Source: Malachius bipustulatus
Taxonomy: Eukaryota; Arthropoda; Insecta; Coleoptera; Melyridae
NCBI GenBank assembly: GCA_910589415.1
Contig: OU342630.1
Location: 1,922,001 to 1,986,000, forward strand
DNA length: 64,000 nucleotides
Reading direction: 5' to 3'
The translations under genes were made by a program, and so were the position numbers. The notes beneath the pieces are model-generated. The model ran no database searches and was not told the DNA's origin. It saw only the letters and a list, made by a program, of their open reading frames with translations. The number at the start of each line of letters is the position of its first letter. Within the stretch, counting starts at the first letter, position 1. This document shows positions 1 to 12,206 of this stretch, in pieces.

Positions 1-385
1 GTTTTCACAGTCAACTTTCGTTTTTCTTATGGCCGCCATATTATTTTTTTATGTCATTCGATATAAAAAAATAATGGAAACAACAAATTAATAAACATAA
101 AAAAAAATTCTATGAAGACTATGAAAATTCTGGGATCTAGTCGACTTTGAAAATTTTTTAAATGTCAGATGGGTAGCTCTTGCCGACTTATGTAAGCCCA
201 CAAAAAATATTCATTAATCTCCAATAATAAAAAAGATATGGAAAAAATAAGAAACCTCGATTTTTCAGTTTTTTCAGGATATTTCAGGAACGGTCACAGA
301 TATCTTGCATGTCTCGACGGAATCGAGATGGCCACAAAATTGCGCTCCTTTGGACTTGTTTAACCGACCCTGTATCTGTTAGCAA
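1..385. repeat. Dispersed repeat family alpha, copy 1
   Basis: Bases 1-115 closely match 2062-2180 in the same orientation (shared core 'ttatggccgccatatt'). Bases 121-385 match 4430-4690 in the same orientation and 1809-2060 in reverse; shared marks are 'gatctagtcg', 'caggatatttca' and 'ttaaccgac'. The copies are diverged and have no long ORF. Class unknown. Confidence 0.6.
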
Positions 386-708
386 TATAGAGAAGGATAC
401 ATGGTGCACCCTGTAGAGAAGGATTTATGGTGCACCCTATATAGGGGTAGAGGACGTATCTATACCTATAGTAACACTAGGAAGGTATTCATTTGCTTTG
501 CAGATTCATGATTAGCAAAAAAATGACACTAAAAATCGCAGTAGGGAGTCCGGTCCTGGTTAGCCGGCGTATAAACACATATAAACATGCACCAGACCAG
601 AGAGGTGATGAATACGTCAAGCCGGATATAAGCTTTCTCATATCGTATCCAGATTATAGGGACTGATGTTACGCTTTTTGGAATGAAAATGCAAAATAAA
701 TTAAATTC

Positions 709-925
709 AAAATAATAATCGTGCTACTATTGAAGAAAAATGAAATGAAGAAAAAAATAGCAATGCGACCGTAGTGTCAAAGAGGCCATAGTTGTGACCT
801 TAATATTAGTTTGCAATGGCTGTTTTTAGCTCTTACCCACCCAGCACCCCTATTTCGCTCCTCGGTCCCGAAAAAATTGATGGAACTTAGGATACGTAGA
901 TGAAAATATTTACCCAATTTAATTC
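709..925 (+). repeat. Inverted-repeat arm, left
   Basis: Its reverse complement is found at 2230-2452. Shared text includes 'tagcaatgcgaccgtagtg', 'gtgaccttaatatta', 'cacccctatttcgctcct' and 'gatggaacttaggatacgt'. The arms differ by scattered substitutions and small gaps. About 1.3 kb separates them, holding the MITE at 1543-1691 and a repeat-alpha copy. No coding capacity is evident. Confidence 0.65.
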
Positions 926-1542
926 ACTAACAACACTTGGGCTTTACCACAGCCATACGATATTTATTTATATATTTATTTTATTGGAGAAAAATCTCAT
1001 ATAATAAGATTTTTTAATTTTTTATGAAATTTTGGTACATTTTTTACTTTACTGACTGGACTACATAATATTGTGTATTTCACAAAAAGATTTTAATATA
1101 TTATAAAACAAGATGATTCAGTGGTTAAGTACCATAAAATGAGACGGGTGTGAAGACATAAGATTTTATTCAGCAACGGTTTTACTTGCGTTTATTTTAC
1201 TGCCGACCAGATAGGGATTTATGTTCAGAAATCATAATTTAGGAACAGTAAGTAGCAAACAAAAGAATCAGTCAGTTCCAGTCTTCCAGTTCACTCTTCA
1301 ATTTCTAGGTGGTAGGTAAAGTATGTGTATTCTTTTACTAGTATCACAAAACTGTTGGTCTGCTGGAGAACTAACCAGCTGGCATGCTGGTCTAAGAGGG
1401 CAAAAAATGTCAATATAGCAAGCAGCCCGCGGTAGGTACTTATTCCGTGTTATGAAATTATTGTAAAAACAAAAAATTTAAACAATCAACGTACGTTATT
1501 ATGATCTGATCAAAATAAAATTCAAGCCATTAAAAGTACTTA

Positions 1543-1691
1543 TGCCCGTATTCACAAACGATTATTTCCTAAATAATTACGTAATTAATTAAATGAGTGA
1601 GATGGAGATATGCAGTTTTTTTGCAATAGAGTGAGATGGGTATAATTGATTACGTAATTATTTAGGAAATTATCGTTTGTGAATACGGGCA
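1543..1691. mobile_element. 149-bp MITE, PIF/Harbinger type
   Basis: It begins TGCCCGTATTCACAAACGAT and ends with the reverse complement. The terminal inverted repeats are about 49 bp with roughly two mismatches, so the element is nearly all palindrome. It is flanked by TTA on both sides (1540-1542 and 1692-1694), the three-base TWA target duplication typical of PIF/Harbinger. Non-autonomous, no ORF. Confidence 0.8.
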
Positions 1692-1808
1692 TTACCTATA
1701 TTTTGATCATTGCATGTTAGCATGTTACCTATTATAGGACCTACCTAAACCTATACAATAATGTGTCCAGTTGTAAGTGGCAGTACTACATGGGGATCTT
1801 GGAAACGG

Positions 1809-2180
1809 CAAGAGATACAGACTCGGTTAAATTAGAGAAAAGCTGCACAATTTAATGCTTAATGAGAATCTGAATTTTTTCTTTGAATATTTCCAGTCGT
1901 TGCTGAAATATCCTGAAAAACCTGAACAATCAAAATTTATTTTTTTAGGCATATCTTTTTTATTATTGGAACTTAATTAATTATTTTTTGTAGACTTACA
2001 TTAGTCGTCAAAAGCTATCCCTTTCACGTTATAAAAATTTTCAAAGCCGACTAAATTCCAGAGTTTTCATAGCCTACTTTTGTTTTTCTTATGGCCGCCA
2101 TATTGATTTTTTCATGTCGTTCGGTATAAGATAAAAATCAAGGAAACAAAAATTAATAACATTCAAAAAAATTTTATATT
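1809..2180 (-). repeat. Dispersed repeat family alpha, copy 2
   Basis: Reverse-oriented relative to 121-385 and 4380-4690; 2062-2180 is a direct match to 1-115. It shows the family order 'ttatggccgccatatt', 'ccgacta', 'ctgaaatatcctga' and 'cggttaaat' as seen on the + strand. Non-coding. Confidence 0.6.
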
Positions 2181-2229
2181 AATAATTATTATTATTTTTA
2201 ATAATTATATTCTTTTTTCGAAAAAAAAA

Positions 2230-2452
2230 CTTTTGTAAATATTTACATCCACGTATCCTAAGTTCCATCAATTTTTTCTGGATCAAGGAGCGAAATAGGG
2301 GTGCTGGGTGGGCAAGAAGCTAAAAACAGTTATTGCAATCTAATATTAAGGTCACTAACTAAGGCATCTGTGGCACTACGGTCGCATTGCTATTTTTTTT
2401 CTTCAATTCCAGGGCAAGGAATATCTTCGAAATTAACAGCAGCACGATTATT
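2230..2452 (-). repeat. Inverted-repeat arm, right
   Basis: Partner of 709-925 in opposite orientation. A 67-codon open frame across this arm (2301-2504) has no family resemblance I can name and is not mirrored as an intact frame in the left arm, so I treat it as chance. Confidence 0.65.
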
Positions 2453-2455
2453 ATT

Positions 2456-4099
2456 TAGTGCTATTGAAATGCCATCATTAAATCATTTATACATTTTCTT
2501 ATAAAAGAAAAGTTTATTAAATTTTTTACAAATGTTTTTTCTTCATCTAAAATCAATTAAAATCAATGAATATCTGTAATCAGAAGTAATAATACTTAAT
2601 ACGAGTATGTAATCAAAAGTATAAATTATCTGAAATATCAGACCAAAAAAATCTAATTTCATTTTGGAGCTAAATTTGTTCGTCTAGGTTTATAGCGCGC
2701 TTAGAAAAGTAACTTATAAAAACAATAGGTACATAAATAGTTTAGAAAGGGTTTGTGCATAATATTATAGAATTTTATCATGTATTTTTAAAAATTTTGA
2801 AAGTTTCATAGGTTTTTTTTATATTCACCTACCCACCCACCAAACTTATAAATCACAGTACCTAACTACAATATTATAAGTTTTAAAATCATGATCAATG
2901 AAAATATAGGTACATAAGTACCTAACTGGTTATCATCAAATTATAATTATTAATTTGTGATCGTTTAAAGACTGCAGTCAGTAAGGTAGGTATGGTATAA
3001 TTTTTTATACTGCATGCACCTATTTAATAGTAACTGTATTTTGTAACTTTGTTTTTTGATTTAACTTACGAGTGCCTACCTAAACAAGTGGAAAAAAGCG
3101 GAGTTTGAAAAATGAAACAAAATCATAACACGAATAAAATTCAAGGAATCCTCTTTGCAGTGGATATTAAAAACATAATTACGGGTTTATAGGATCACGA
3201 AGCTATACTTGAGTTATTTTCGTTTATTTCCTGTTATTTTGATTTTGTTTCCTAGGTAACCTTTTGTATTGGAACTGTTTTTCTCTGATTGTTGATTGAA
3301 ATCAGTTTAGTTGGATTGATTTTTCACAGGGCTGAACTTTTATTTTTTTTAACTTACTCAAAAAATATCGATACAATTTTGTGGAAATTTTTAATTACCT
3401 TTTGATTTCACAATCAAATATAAAAATCCTAAACAAGTTTACCGCCAACAGTAGCGCTTTAATTTAAATGAAAAATTTTGTCGATTTCGTCGAACTAGTT
3501 GAGTAGTTTCAAATATTTAAAACTTTTAAAATGCAATTTTTCTGAATCATCAATTTTTTTATTTTTTTTAATTCTAAAAGTCTTGTCCTGCAAAAAAAGT
3601 CGTAAATGTACATTTCATGTTAGGAGTAGTCTAAACATGATACATATAAGTGGTAGCTGGTTTTACGCAAAAATAAAACAACACATTTTCTTTCCCATTT
3701 CGCTCCACTAGTTGGAAAAACCGGACTTTATTCAATTGAATTATACGAGGTTCATTAACTGGGTATTCGTGACTCGCTACGTGGACATCGGAAATAGTAA
3801 AAAAAAAACAGGGTCTGTTAAATTTCAAAAAATGTGGACAATTTTAAATATTGAGAAGTATTGAGAATCTGAAAAAAAAAATAGGATAATAATAGGATGC
3901 TGCTGAAATATCGTGATAAAAAAACAAAAATCGAGATCTTATTTCAGCTAAATCTTTTTAATAAGGTACCATGCACAAAGTAAGAAACCACAAATTAATA
4001 AACAAAAAAATTTAAAAATTTTAACACACTTTGTTTATTCTGACTCCTTTATTAAAGTTTATTAATTCAAATGAGAACGAAATATTAAAATTTAAAGAG
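2456..4099. other. AT-rich non-coding stretch
   Basis: No supported gene. It contains frequent 'taggtacctac' text and, near 3840-3960, a weak degenerate echo of repeat family alpha. Short ORFs here are low-complexity and unsupported. Confidence 0.5.
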
Positions 4100-4262
4100 G
4101 ACCGTTTTTTTGACATGTTGTATCGTAAAGTACATGACATGCATGTAGGTATTGAAAATTTAAAAAGACTGCTAAGTTACAATGGGTAGGTACAACATAA
4201 GTTAATATAGGGTGTAATGTTTTACATATTATTACCTATGGAAATACTTTAAAAATGCACTT
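4100..4262 (+). repeat. Direct repeat pair, first copy
   Basis: About 160 bp matching 4728-4884 in the same orientation. Shared marks are 'gtaaagtacatgacatg'-like text, 'ggtaggtaca', 'atagggtg' and 'cctatgg', ending in 'aaaaatgcact'. Diverged and non-coding. Repeat-alpha copy 3 lies between the two copies. Confidence 0.6.
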
Positions 4263-4379
4263 TTTGACATTCGGTAAAATTTTATTACGTTATTTTTAAT
4301 AAAGAAGATTACATTTTTTCGAATTTATTTGCAATGTGATCAATTTTTGGGTTCCGGGTTTTTTTCTATAGCGAATGGC

Positions 4380-4690
4380 ATGAAAAACAATATGGCGGCC
4401 ATAAGAAAAACAAAAGTTGACTTTGAAAATCCCAAGATCTAGTCGGCTTTGTAAATTTTTGAAACGTCAAATGTGTGGCTCATTAAGGCTTATGTAAACC
4501 TATATAAAAAAAAATTTTTCAATAATAAAGAAAATATGACTAAAATAATAAATCTGCATGTTTCAAGTTTTTTTCAGGATATTTCAAAAAATTCTGGGAA
4601 TATTGAGAAAAAAAATTGCCAAATACTGCGCAACTTTTTTGTAATTTAACCGACTTCGTATCTCTTACAGTTTAATGCAGTTTTTTTTTC
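4380..4690 (+). repeat. Dispersed repeat family alpha, copy 3
   Basis: Same orientation as 121-385. It contains 'atatggcggccataagaaa' joined directly to the 'gatctagtcgg' block, which shows how the two blocks of copy 1 belong together. It ends near 'ttaaccgacttcgtatctc'. Non-coding. Confidence 0.6.
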
Positions 4691-4727
4691 CTCAATGGGA
4701 CAAGTATAATTAAATTAAACGACGACC

Positions 4728-4884
4728 GGCTTTTCTGAAAGGTCGTATTGTAAAGTAGATGACATGTACTATTATTGAAAATTAAAAACGACTTCCAAAG
4801 TAGGTACAAGACATTAAGTTAACATAGGGTGCATATTTTTACATGCTATTCCCTATGGCAACACTTAAAAAAATGCACTGTATA
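4728..4884 (+). repeat. Direct repeat pair, second copy
   Basis: Partner of 4100-4262. Between 4885 and the foldback element at 5276 there is only AT-rich sequence with no feature I can support. Confidence 0.6.
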
Positions 4885-5275
4885 GTTTGTATGTTGTTTT
4901 TTGTTAGTCACGCAACTGCATGTTTTTGTTTATTTGAATGTTATTTGCAGTGCTGATCAACATTTTTAAGTAACAATTTTTGATATTGTCGAAAATAAAA
5001 CATTTTACTTATAACAATAAATATAAATAAATAATAAAATAACTATTTTACTCTTTGGTACTATTCGTGTTTTATGACAAAGCTCGTATACGATTGCAAA
5101 AATTTTATGTCAGACTATTCCATTTTAGGTTTCAGACCAAGCACAACTTTTTATGGAGAATAACTTTTTTTTCCAAAAATGGATAATAAAAAAGTGACCA
5201 CGAATTGAAATTTTTCGTTTGGCGCGTTATTTCCCATTAAACTTTAATATCAGCTAGGAAATTTATTAAAATAGC

Positions 5276-7661
5276 TATTTATGATATTGGTGTTAAAAGT
5301 GAAGTTTTATTTTGTGAGTGAAAAGGTTTGTGAAATGAGCGAAGCGTAGCGGAGCGAATTTTACAAATTCACGAACATATAATAAAATCACTTTTAAGAC
5401 GAATATCATACAATGGTTTTTGTAAAACTGCTCTATTTTGATAATAAAATAGATGAATTTAGAATGACACAACTTCAAATTGCATTTTAAAATATTACAG
5501 ATCAGTACAAGTAGTGTACTATGCATAGAAACCGTTGCCGACGCTATGGTTACTAACAAATAAATGCGTGCATACAAATAAAAGAGATGCCATAATAATA
5601 ATTATTATTGATTGCAATTTCTGAACAATTATTATTGTCTTGAATTCTTGACTAGGTACCTACTTATTTTTTTATTAATATGTTTGCCAGTAATAAAAAG
5701 AATATGAAAAAATCTTACTACCTATAATTTTGTCTGATTTCATCATGAGAAAATGTAGTTTAAAAAGAGAATGTAAGTACAGAAAAAGTAGATAGAATTA
5801 CTTTTAACACGAGTGTTGTAATGTACTTTTAACACTAGTGTTAAAAGTACTTTTAACACGCTTCCATTTAAACAATCACTTTTAACACTGTCAGCTGTCG
5901 CTAAAAGTGATGTATGTGTCTTTTAATGGCAGTTGCACAAAAACATTTTTTTGTGCCATTGAAGCGGGTTAAAAAAATTTGTAACAGTGTTAAATAGTAT
6001 ATTATTTTATACGGAGGGAAAGTGACACTTTTCATGGCGCGCTCGTGTTTATCAGCCGAACGAAGTGAGGCTGATAATAGAGAGCAAGCCATGAAAAGTC
6101 ACTTTTCCTCCAAATAAAATATACTATTTTTTCTTCAAACGTGGGCAAATTTAAGCAAGAACATCATTTTTAATTGAAGGAAAGCGAATTTTCAAAAGGT
6201 TTGGACTGGTATAAGTAGGTGAGTATGGAGTATGGGCTGCTTCTATAGAAACGCGGCGCTGTCAAATTGACACTGTCATCAACGTCAGTGAACATCGAAA
6301 ATTATTGAAATTATTAAAGAAAAATAATAAAATAATAATTATTATGTAACTAAACTACTAATCATCGCAAAATCAAAATTAAAAACGTTATAAAAGTTTG
6401 TAAGTAAGTTATAAAATTAATGATAACATCTACCTACCTCTTGCTAGACCCTGCTTGGTCAATTTTTTCATTTTCTGTTAATGATGATGCCGATGCCAGC
6501 CAGTCAGTCAGAAGTTGAATGTTAAATATGTAGGTCATTAGTAGGTATAGGTACCTATAACTGTGCACTAATACCTACCTAATAATAAAAATATAAGATG
6601 TTGGATTCCTTTATGTACCTAGGTATATGGTTATAATTATTATTATCCTTGTGTTCAATATTCAAATTTCAATACGGAATAATAATTATTTTTGCTTACC
6701 TCGCAATAACCCAACTTTTTTTCTGACGTTTGAGCCGACTGAGCCGAGCACGAGCTCGACTCGACTGAAGTCGACTGTCGACCGTCCGGCTTCGGGTATA
6801 ATTATGACGTTTCACAGAATTACTTCGTTTCAGTGTAGATTTTCCAAAGATTATGTTTGATTAATACCAAATTCCTTTTAACCTTATTAGATAATAATAA
6901 ACTAGAGAGTTTTCATATCTTAGGTTGAATTTTATTGATGAATATACGGGCCTACATTAATAAAATTTCAATAGTTGATTCTTAATACAGGTAGCTATGT
7001 GTTTGTATGTTGATGTTGCTATGGCACCACTTTAGCTCCGGCGGAGGTAAAGTGTTGCTTGGCAACACTTTAGCTCCGGCGGAGGAAAAGTGAAACTTTG
7101 AGACCGGCTACTGAGTCGAGTAATGGCTGATTTACTGACGTTTGAAGAAAAAATACATTACAACACTCGTGTTAAAAGTAATTCTATCTACTTTATCTGT
7201 ACTTACTTACATTCTCTTTTTAAACTACATTTTCTCATGACGAAATCAGACAAAATTATAGGTTAGTAATAAGATAATAAAAGAATTCTTTTTATTACTG
7301 GCAAACATATTAATAAAAAATAAGTACCTAGTCAAGAATTCAAGACAATAATAATTGTTCAGAAATTGCAAATAATAATAATTATTATGACATCTCTTTT
7401 ATTTGTATGCACGCATTTGTTAGTGACCTGTTACTTTACTTGTCTGTAATATTTTAAAATGCAATTTGAAGTTGAGTGTCATTCTAAATTCATCAATTTT
7501 ATTATCAAAATAGAGCAGTTTTACAAAAACCATTGTATGATATTCGTCTTAAAAGTGATTTTATTTTGTTCGTGAATTTGTGAAATGAGCGAAGCGTAGC
7601 GGAGCGAAAACCTTTTCACTAACAAAATAAAACTTCACTTCTAACATTAATATCATAAATA
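5276..7661. mobile_element. 2.4-kb foldback element with ~0.5-kb arms
   Basis: The left arm (5276-5825) and right arm (7154-7661) are inverted copies from the outer TATTTATGATATT ends inward to 'acacgagtgttgtaatgta'. The interior is unique apart from a second inverted repeat (5992-6043 against 6078-6130) and a 28-bp perfect palindrome at 5823-5850. A short GC-rich patch (about 6715-6800) and a tandem doublet of 'actttagctccggcggagg' (7023-7090) also lie inside. No ORF resembles a transposase. No clear target duplication was seen. It is probably a non-autonomous foldback or long-TIR element of unknown superfamily. Confidence 0.7.
5823..5850. repeat. 28-bp perfect palindrome
   Basis: The half-site GTACTTTTAACACT is followed immediately by its exact reverse complement. 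Further single half-sites 'acttttaacac' lie just outside on both sides. It sits at the inner edge of the left arm of the foldback element. Confidence 0.85.
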
Positions 7662-8656
7662 TTAAATTTGTTTTACCGCCGCATATGTTTCATCAATGAA
7701 CTATGAATTATCAGCCGCGCTTCTTATTTTTTTGTCGTTTCAATTGACTTTGTATAAACTCTTTAAAGTACTTTCTACTTTAAAAGTTACCAAGTTTTTT
7801 TTGTGAACATAAAATAGCAACTTTAAAACATTAAGATGGTCTTTGATTGACTACCACCATCGCAAGTTTCATCTTTTAGTTTTAAAAAGCAAGGTCGCAA
7901 GGTATATTTCTTTTAAATAAATTGCTATAATGTAAAAATACAGTCAGAAAATCTGAACACGATAATGTAAAAAAATACGTTGTTCTATTTCAAAAAATTA
8001 ACCGGGTAAAAATGGGACACTATACCTATAGCTGAAAATAATGTTGGCTTATGCATACGTAGGAATTTTAGTTTAAAAGTTCTGTGCTAAAATTGTTAAA
8101 ATACCAAGAATTTATGAGGTGATCCAAGAATGGTTGATTGGCTATTATGCGGTTATTATACGAAACGCAGCTCGTAATGCTTGCGCTGGCGACTGTAAAC
8201 ACAGTTGCTCTCGGGTTAAATTATTTTACTGGAGAGGAGATTGAAGAGCTCGTGATGCTTATGAATTGATGTAAACATATCATCACTCAATGCACCGTTG
8301 CCAATTTTACCGGGACTCGAATAATCGGCTGTGCGTCTACAGGCTTCGAAAAATGCTCGACATATACACAATTATATACTAACGTGCGCCGCTCCCTCTG
8401 TAGAACGTTTCGTTGAACTATGTCGCGTATGTTTTAGGGTACCCCGGTGTCAAAGTGATGCCCTGGGCAAAATTTATCCAACGTTTCCACCGATAGATGG
8501 CCATGCTGTACGACGTTTATACACGTTAAAATTTTCGAAGCCCGAAGTCGGGCTTCACATGGTAGGTCCAGGCTTCGAATACTCAACTGAACATAGCATT
8601 TTAGGCTTCGTATGGGCTCTTAATATGTCTATATATATATAATATGGATATATTAT
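7662..8656. other. Non-coding spacer
   Basis: Nothing recognisable. A 103-codon open frame at 8331-8642 (+) has no family motif and ends just before the Penelope-like fragment. The 'aggcttcga' motif occurs three times (about 8340, 8570 and 8604) without forming a regular array. Confidence 0.4.
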
Positions 8657-9402
8657 ATGGACTCGGTAGTCCCCCCAATTTTTGCAACATACGTGATGGA
8701 TGATTTGCTGGATGATTGCTTACAAGACCTCCCCTATCAAATTCCATTTATTAAAAGATATGTATACGACATCATCTGCGCAATACCAGCAGATCAAATA
8801 GACAACCTAATGGATTCTTCTTACAACCACAACGCATATCTTTCATTCACATTGGAAAAAGAAAATCAGAGGAGTGTCCCCTTCCTAGATACTAGAATTA
8901 TTACAACGGAGACCAACCATATCATTTTAGATTGGTACTCAAAAGCAACTATAGTTCAGGGAGGTAACTACCTCAATTATAATTCATATCATAAACAAAA
9001 AATAAAAATCAACATGATCCTAGGTATGAAGAAGACAACTATTAGTCATCCTACATTTCTTACTAAAAATCTGAAAAAATTAAAAAACATCCTTTTAGAT
9101 AACAGTTACCCTGAAAATTTGATTAACAAGCTTTTGTTCAGCAACTCATCTACCATAGACAACCATATTCGAATAAATTCAGAAGGGCTGGCTGACACCC
9201 TGACGAGTCTTAACATTCCTAATGCACAACCCCAAATAAAGCATTCTAGGATTGGTTCCTTGCCATATATAAAAAATATCACTGAACAGCTTGCTAACAT
9301 CAAAGGAAGGAGTGGATGACATCAAGATAGCCAACAGGACGGTCAGAACAATAGGAGGATCTATTTACACTAGATTAAAAGATCCAACCCCCCCCCATAT
9401 TT
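8657..9402 (+). pseudogene. Penelope-like element, reverse transcriptase fragment
   Basis: The frame 8657-9319 matches the C-terminal half of a Penelope-type RT. It holds 'ATYVMDDLLDDCL', then 'IPFIKRYVYDIICA' where a YVDDI catalytic motif is expected (a Tyr replaces the first Asp), then 'LSFTLEKENQRSVPFLD' and 'ILDWYSKAT'. After a frameshift near 9298 the next frame continues 'IKIANRTVRTIG' and 'SIYTRLKDPTP' to about 9400, the linker before the GIY-YIG nuclease of this class. Neither the first half of the RT nor the GIY-YIG domain is present. It is therefore a dead, internally derived fragment. Confidence 0.75.
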
Positions 9403-9414
9403 TCCATTAATAAG

Positions 9415-10053
9415 CCAGTGGCGTGGGTAGGAAAAGGGTAAAAATTGCTAAATTTCTCTAACCGTTTATGAGTCTATTTTTGAAGGAATTGAACTGAAAT
9501 TTTTCCAGTAGACTAATATAGTAATATAGTAATATAATATAGTAAACTAATATACTAATAACCCTTAACTCTGAAAAATTTCAAGAAGCAAATAAGAAAA
9601 ATGGCGGAGATATTCGAAATTTTTTCATGATGTTTATTCCTCTAAAATTTAAAATTTTCGGTTTTCAAAACTCCTCATTCACTTTTTTCGAATTTATTAT
9701 GGGTAGTGTAAAGAATAGTATTTTTAAGTGAACTCAGTCAGTGGCGGGCACAGGGAAAGGGACAAAATTGTTAAATTTTGCCAATTTTTTCTGTTTTGTT
9801 AAATTAAAAAATCCATTCTAAGGCACGTTATCAAACTAAATGAAATGAAATTTCCACAGTAAGCCATTACGCTAATATGACCTGACTATGGAAAATTTTA
9901 GAAAGCCAATTTAAAAAGCGGTGAAAATATTCACAATTGAATCACATAAAAATACACTATTCATGCGATTGATGCGCAAGAAGGTTTTTTATTTTTTCAA
10001 AACAACAGCGCTTTCCATTTTATCGAATTTATTCCTTACTTTTCTCGCGCGCT
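9415..10053 (+). repeat. Diverged tandem duplication
   Basis: The block starting 'cagtggcgtgggtaggaaaa' (about 9416) recurs as 'cagtggcgggcacagggaaa' (about 9736). Each is followed by 'aaattg', a 'gaaatttccacagtagac'-like stretch, 'gaaaattt' and a 'cgaatttatt' end. The copies are about 320 bp and well diverged. Non-coding. Confidence 0.5.
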
Positions 10054-10482
10054 CTACATAATATTGATAAAAATTTTTCCGAGAGTTAAATGCACAATAA
10101 AATGCCCACGAACAGATCTTGCATAAGTGTGACCCGACATTATCTTGTCAACACTATTATGAGCGTAAATTGTTTTGAGATCATCTTCGAGTCCACTTCC
10201 GACCATAATTTTTCCAATAGATCCCATGTAAGACATCAAAAGATGAAAACCTCCCAATTGTACAATAATTTTTTTAAATAAACTATTAGAAGGAGCATTA
10301 GTAATAATTTTAAATGCTTCGTGATAAAGCTGTTGATCAGAAGTGACAAAAGTGTATTTTTGAATAACCTTCTCACTTTCCTCAGCGGCATAAAGTAATG
10401 CTGTGTACAACGTACTATGGTCACTTGGCGTCGCATTAACGAAAGGTACGACAACAATTTTTGAATTCGAGAACGGTGCCCA
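10054..10482 (-). pseudogene. Fragment of an uncharacterised conserved protein, probably transposon-borne
   Basis: One frame is open for about 142 codons, from a TGA at 10483-10485 to a stop at 10054. It reads 'VVVPFVNATPSDHSTLYTAL', then 'FVTSDQQLYHEAFKI', 'IVQLGGFHLLMSYMGSIG', 'MVGSGLEDDLKTIYA' and 'GHTYARSVRGHF'. I recognise the pattern LGGFH..MS..GSIG...GSGL...YAR..RGH as one that recurs in uncharacterised proteins of many invertebrate genomes, often next to mobile elements. I do not know its function. There is no start codon context and no upstream exon in view, so this is a fragment. No membrane segment or zinc motif is visible. Confidence 0.45.
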
Positions 10483-10883
10483 TCAAACATTCTTTCATGC
10501 ACATCAAATATGCACATGTTTGCGCGTAGATTGCCGGAGACTGGATTATTGGATTTTCAAGATTGACCTACCGCTGCACAGGTAATTGACTATTCTTCAA
10601 AAAACTAGGGCTTTCCTGCTTTAAAATGCAAAAAGTAATTTGCAAAAAACTTTATTCGAAAAAAAAAATTTTAAGTTCAAACCTCAATATTTATTTTATT
10701 TATCAGTGTAACAAAAAATTATGTGTATAAAAAATATAGGAGATTCCATAACAAAGAGAATGATAATGTCATTCGCTTATGTGCGTGAGATAGGACCCAA
10801 GATATCCGTAAAAATAAAAATGTTTTTTTGCATAGCTTGATAAAAAAAATTACACGGTGCTGCAAATTTAGATTTAACATCTC

Positions 10884-12206
10884 TTAATGGTCCTCTATCG
10901 AATTTCGAATAGTGTAGAATTTGTGATTGCTAACGCAAACTGAGGACATTTTTGAGGACGATTTTACTGGCCTACAACCCAATATACCGTATTGTAAGTG
11001 AGATTCGTTCAATGCGTGATACAATATTTTAATCTGTGATGTATTAAAATACCTCTTACATTCTCTAAATTGGAAAAGGCGGCCTCGTAATTTGTTAGAC
11101 AATCATTTTTTAATGTAGTGAATCCAGCGCAAGTGTGAGTCTATTATGATTCTCAAGTACTTAACTGTATCGGTTGATTCTATTATAAAATGTTCACCAT
11201 CCACATCGTCATCAATAGTCACACTCAGGCAAACCACTACTATATAGAAGGCAAAAGCAACATATTAAGATGTTTTACTCCAGTTGATTGTCAGTAACTT
11301 GGACTGAAAAAGTTTTCTAATTAACACCAAATCTGATTCCATTTTACGTTTTAACGCAATCCATGTGGTAGCCTCATAAAAGAGCGCAGTATCATATGCA
11401 AACGAAAGAATCTTGCCGCCACTTTTCAAACTGAATAGATCATTGACATATAACGTGAATAAAATGGGACCCAGCATTGTACCATGAGGAATTCCACATC
11501 ACAAATACTGAACCTTGCTCAAAGAATATTTTGCTAATTTACCTACTGAGGCCTATTTTTTAAGTAACTACCAATCAAATCAAGCGCGCTACCAGTAAAT
11601 CCTAGATGTTCAAGTACCTGTAGCAATCCACTGTATCAAAGGCTTTGACGAGATCAATAAAAACGCAGGTCGATAGTACGCCCTCGTCAAACGCCCCGCT
11701 GATCCCGCTCGTCAGTTTCTCGATAGCATCATTATTCGACCTACCCTCCCGAAAACCATACTGAAAATTTGAGATTATGTTGTGCATATCCACGAATCCT
11801 ACCAACCTGTGTTTGAGGATATTTTCGTAAATTTTTGTTATATTTGTAATTAAAGAAATGGGTCTACAATTAGTTGCGGAGTGTCGGTTTCCCTGTTTAT
11901 AGATTGGAATAATAATAGTTTTCTTAAATGGACAAATTCGTCATGGCCAAGGGCTTTTAATTTATCAATTTGTTTTTGCACCTCGTCATTATCAGCAGGA
12001 AACAGGTAAATCAAGTTTGTTATCCTTTCACCACAATACTTGAGAAAATCCGGAAATATACTTGTAACGGTTCCTTTGTCACTGTTACATTCACTTTTAC
12101 AATCAAATAAATAAATTTTTATTAATTTTCCCTGTAAGTATTTCTGGAACGCACTATACATAATGCTTTCATGAACGCTTGGTGTTGAGAGGTAGGTAGG
12201 TTGCAT
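10884..12206 (-). pseudogene. Non-LTR retrotransposon RT, broken
   Basis: Successive minus-strand frames give RT blocks in the right order. About 11850-12206 leads, after a frameshift near 11935, into 'IIIPIYKQGNRHSATNCRPI', the 'RPIS' block. Next come 'FQYGFREGRSNNDAIEKL' and 'VFIDLVKAFDTVD' (11602-11805), where the Asp of 'FIDL' is catalytic. Then comes 'GPILFTLYVNDLF' with 'LSFAYDTALFYE' (11265-11477), where FADD has become FAYD. 'LHLQYGI'-like thumb text follows (10884-11102). At least three frameshifts and a mutated catalytic Asp show it is dead. It looks like an APE-type LINE of the Jockey/CR1 group; no endonuclease or ORF1 is left. Confidence 0.75.

Noticed and set aside
8331..8642. 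103-codon frame upstream of the Penelope-like RT
   Set aside because: It is in a different frame from the RT, shows no RT finger or palm motifs, and has repeat-like 'aggcttcga' text; not supported as coding.
10236..10517. 93-codon minus frame overlapping the uncharacterised protein fragment
   Set aside because: The conserved motif series lies in the other frame (10054-10482), which continues upstream through the same bases.
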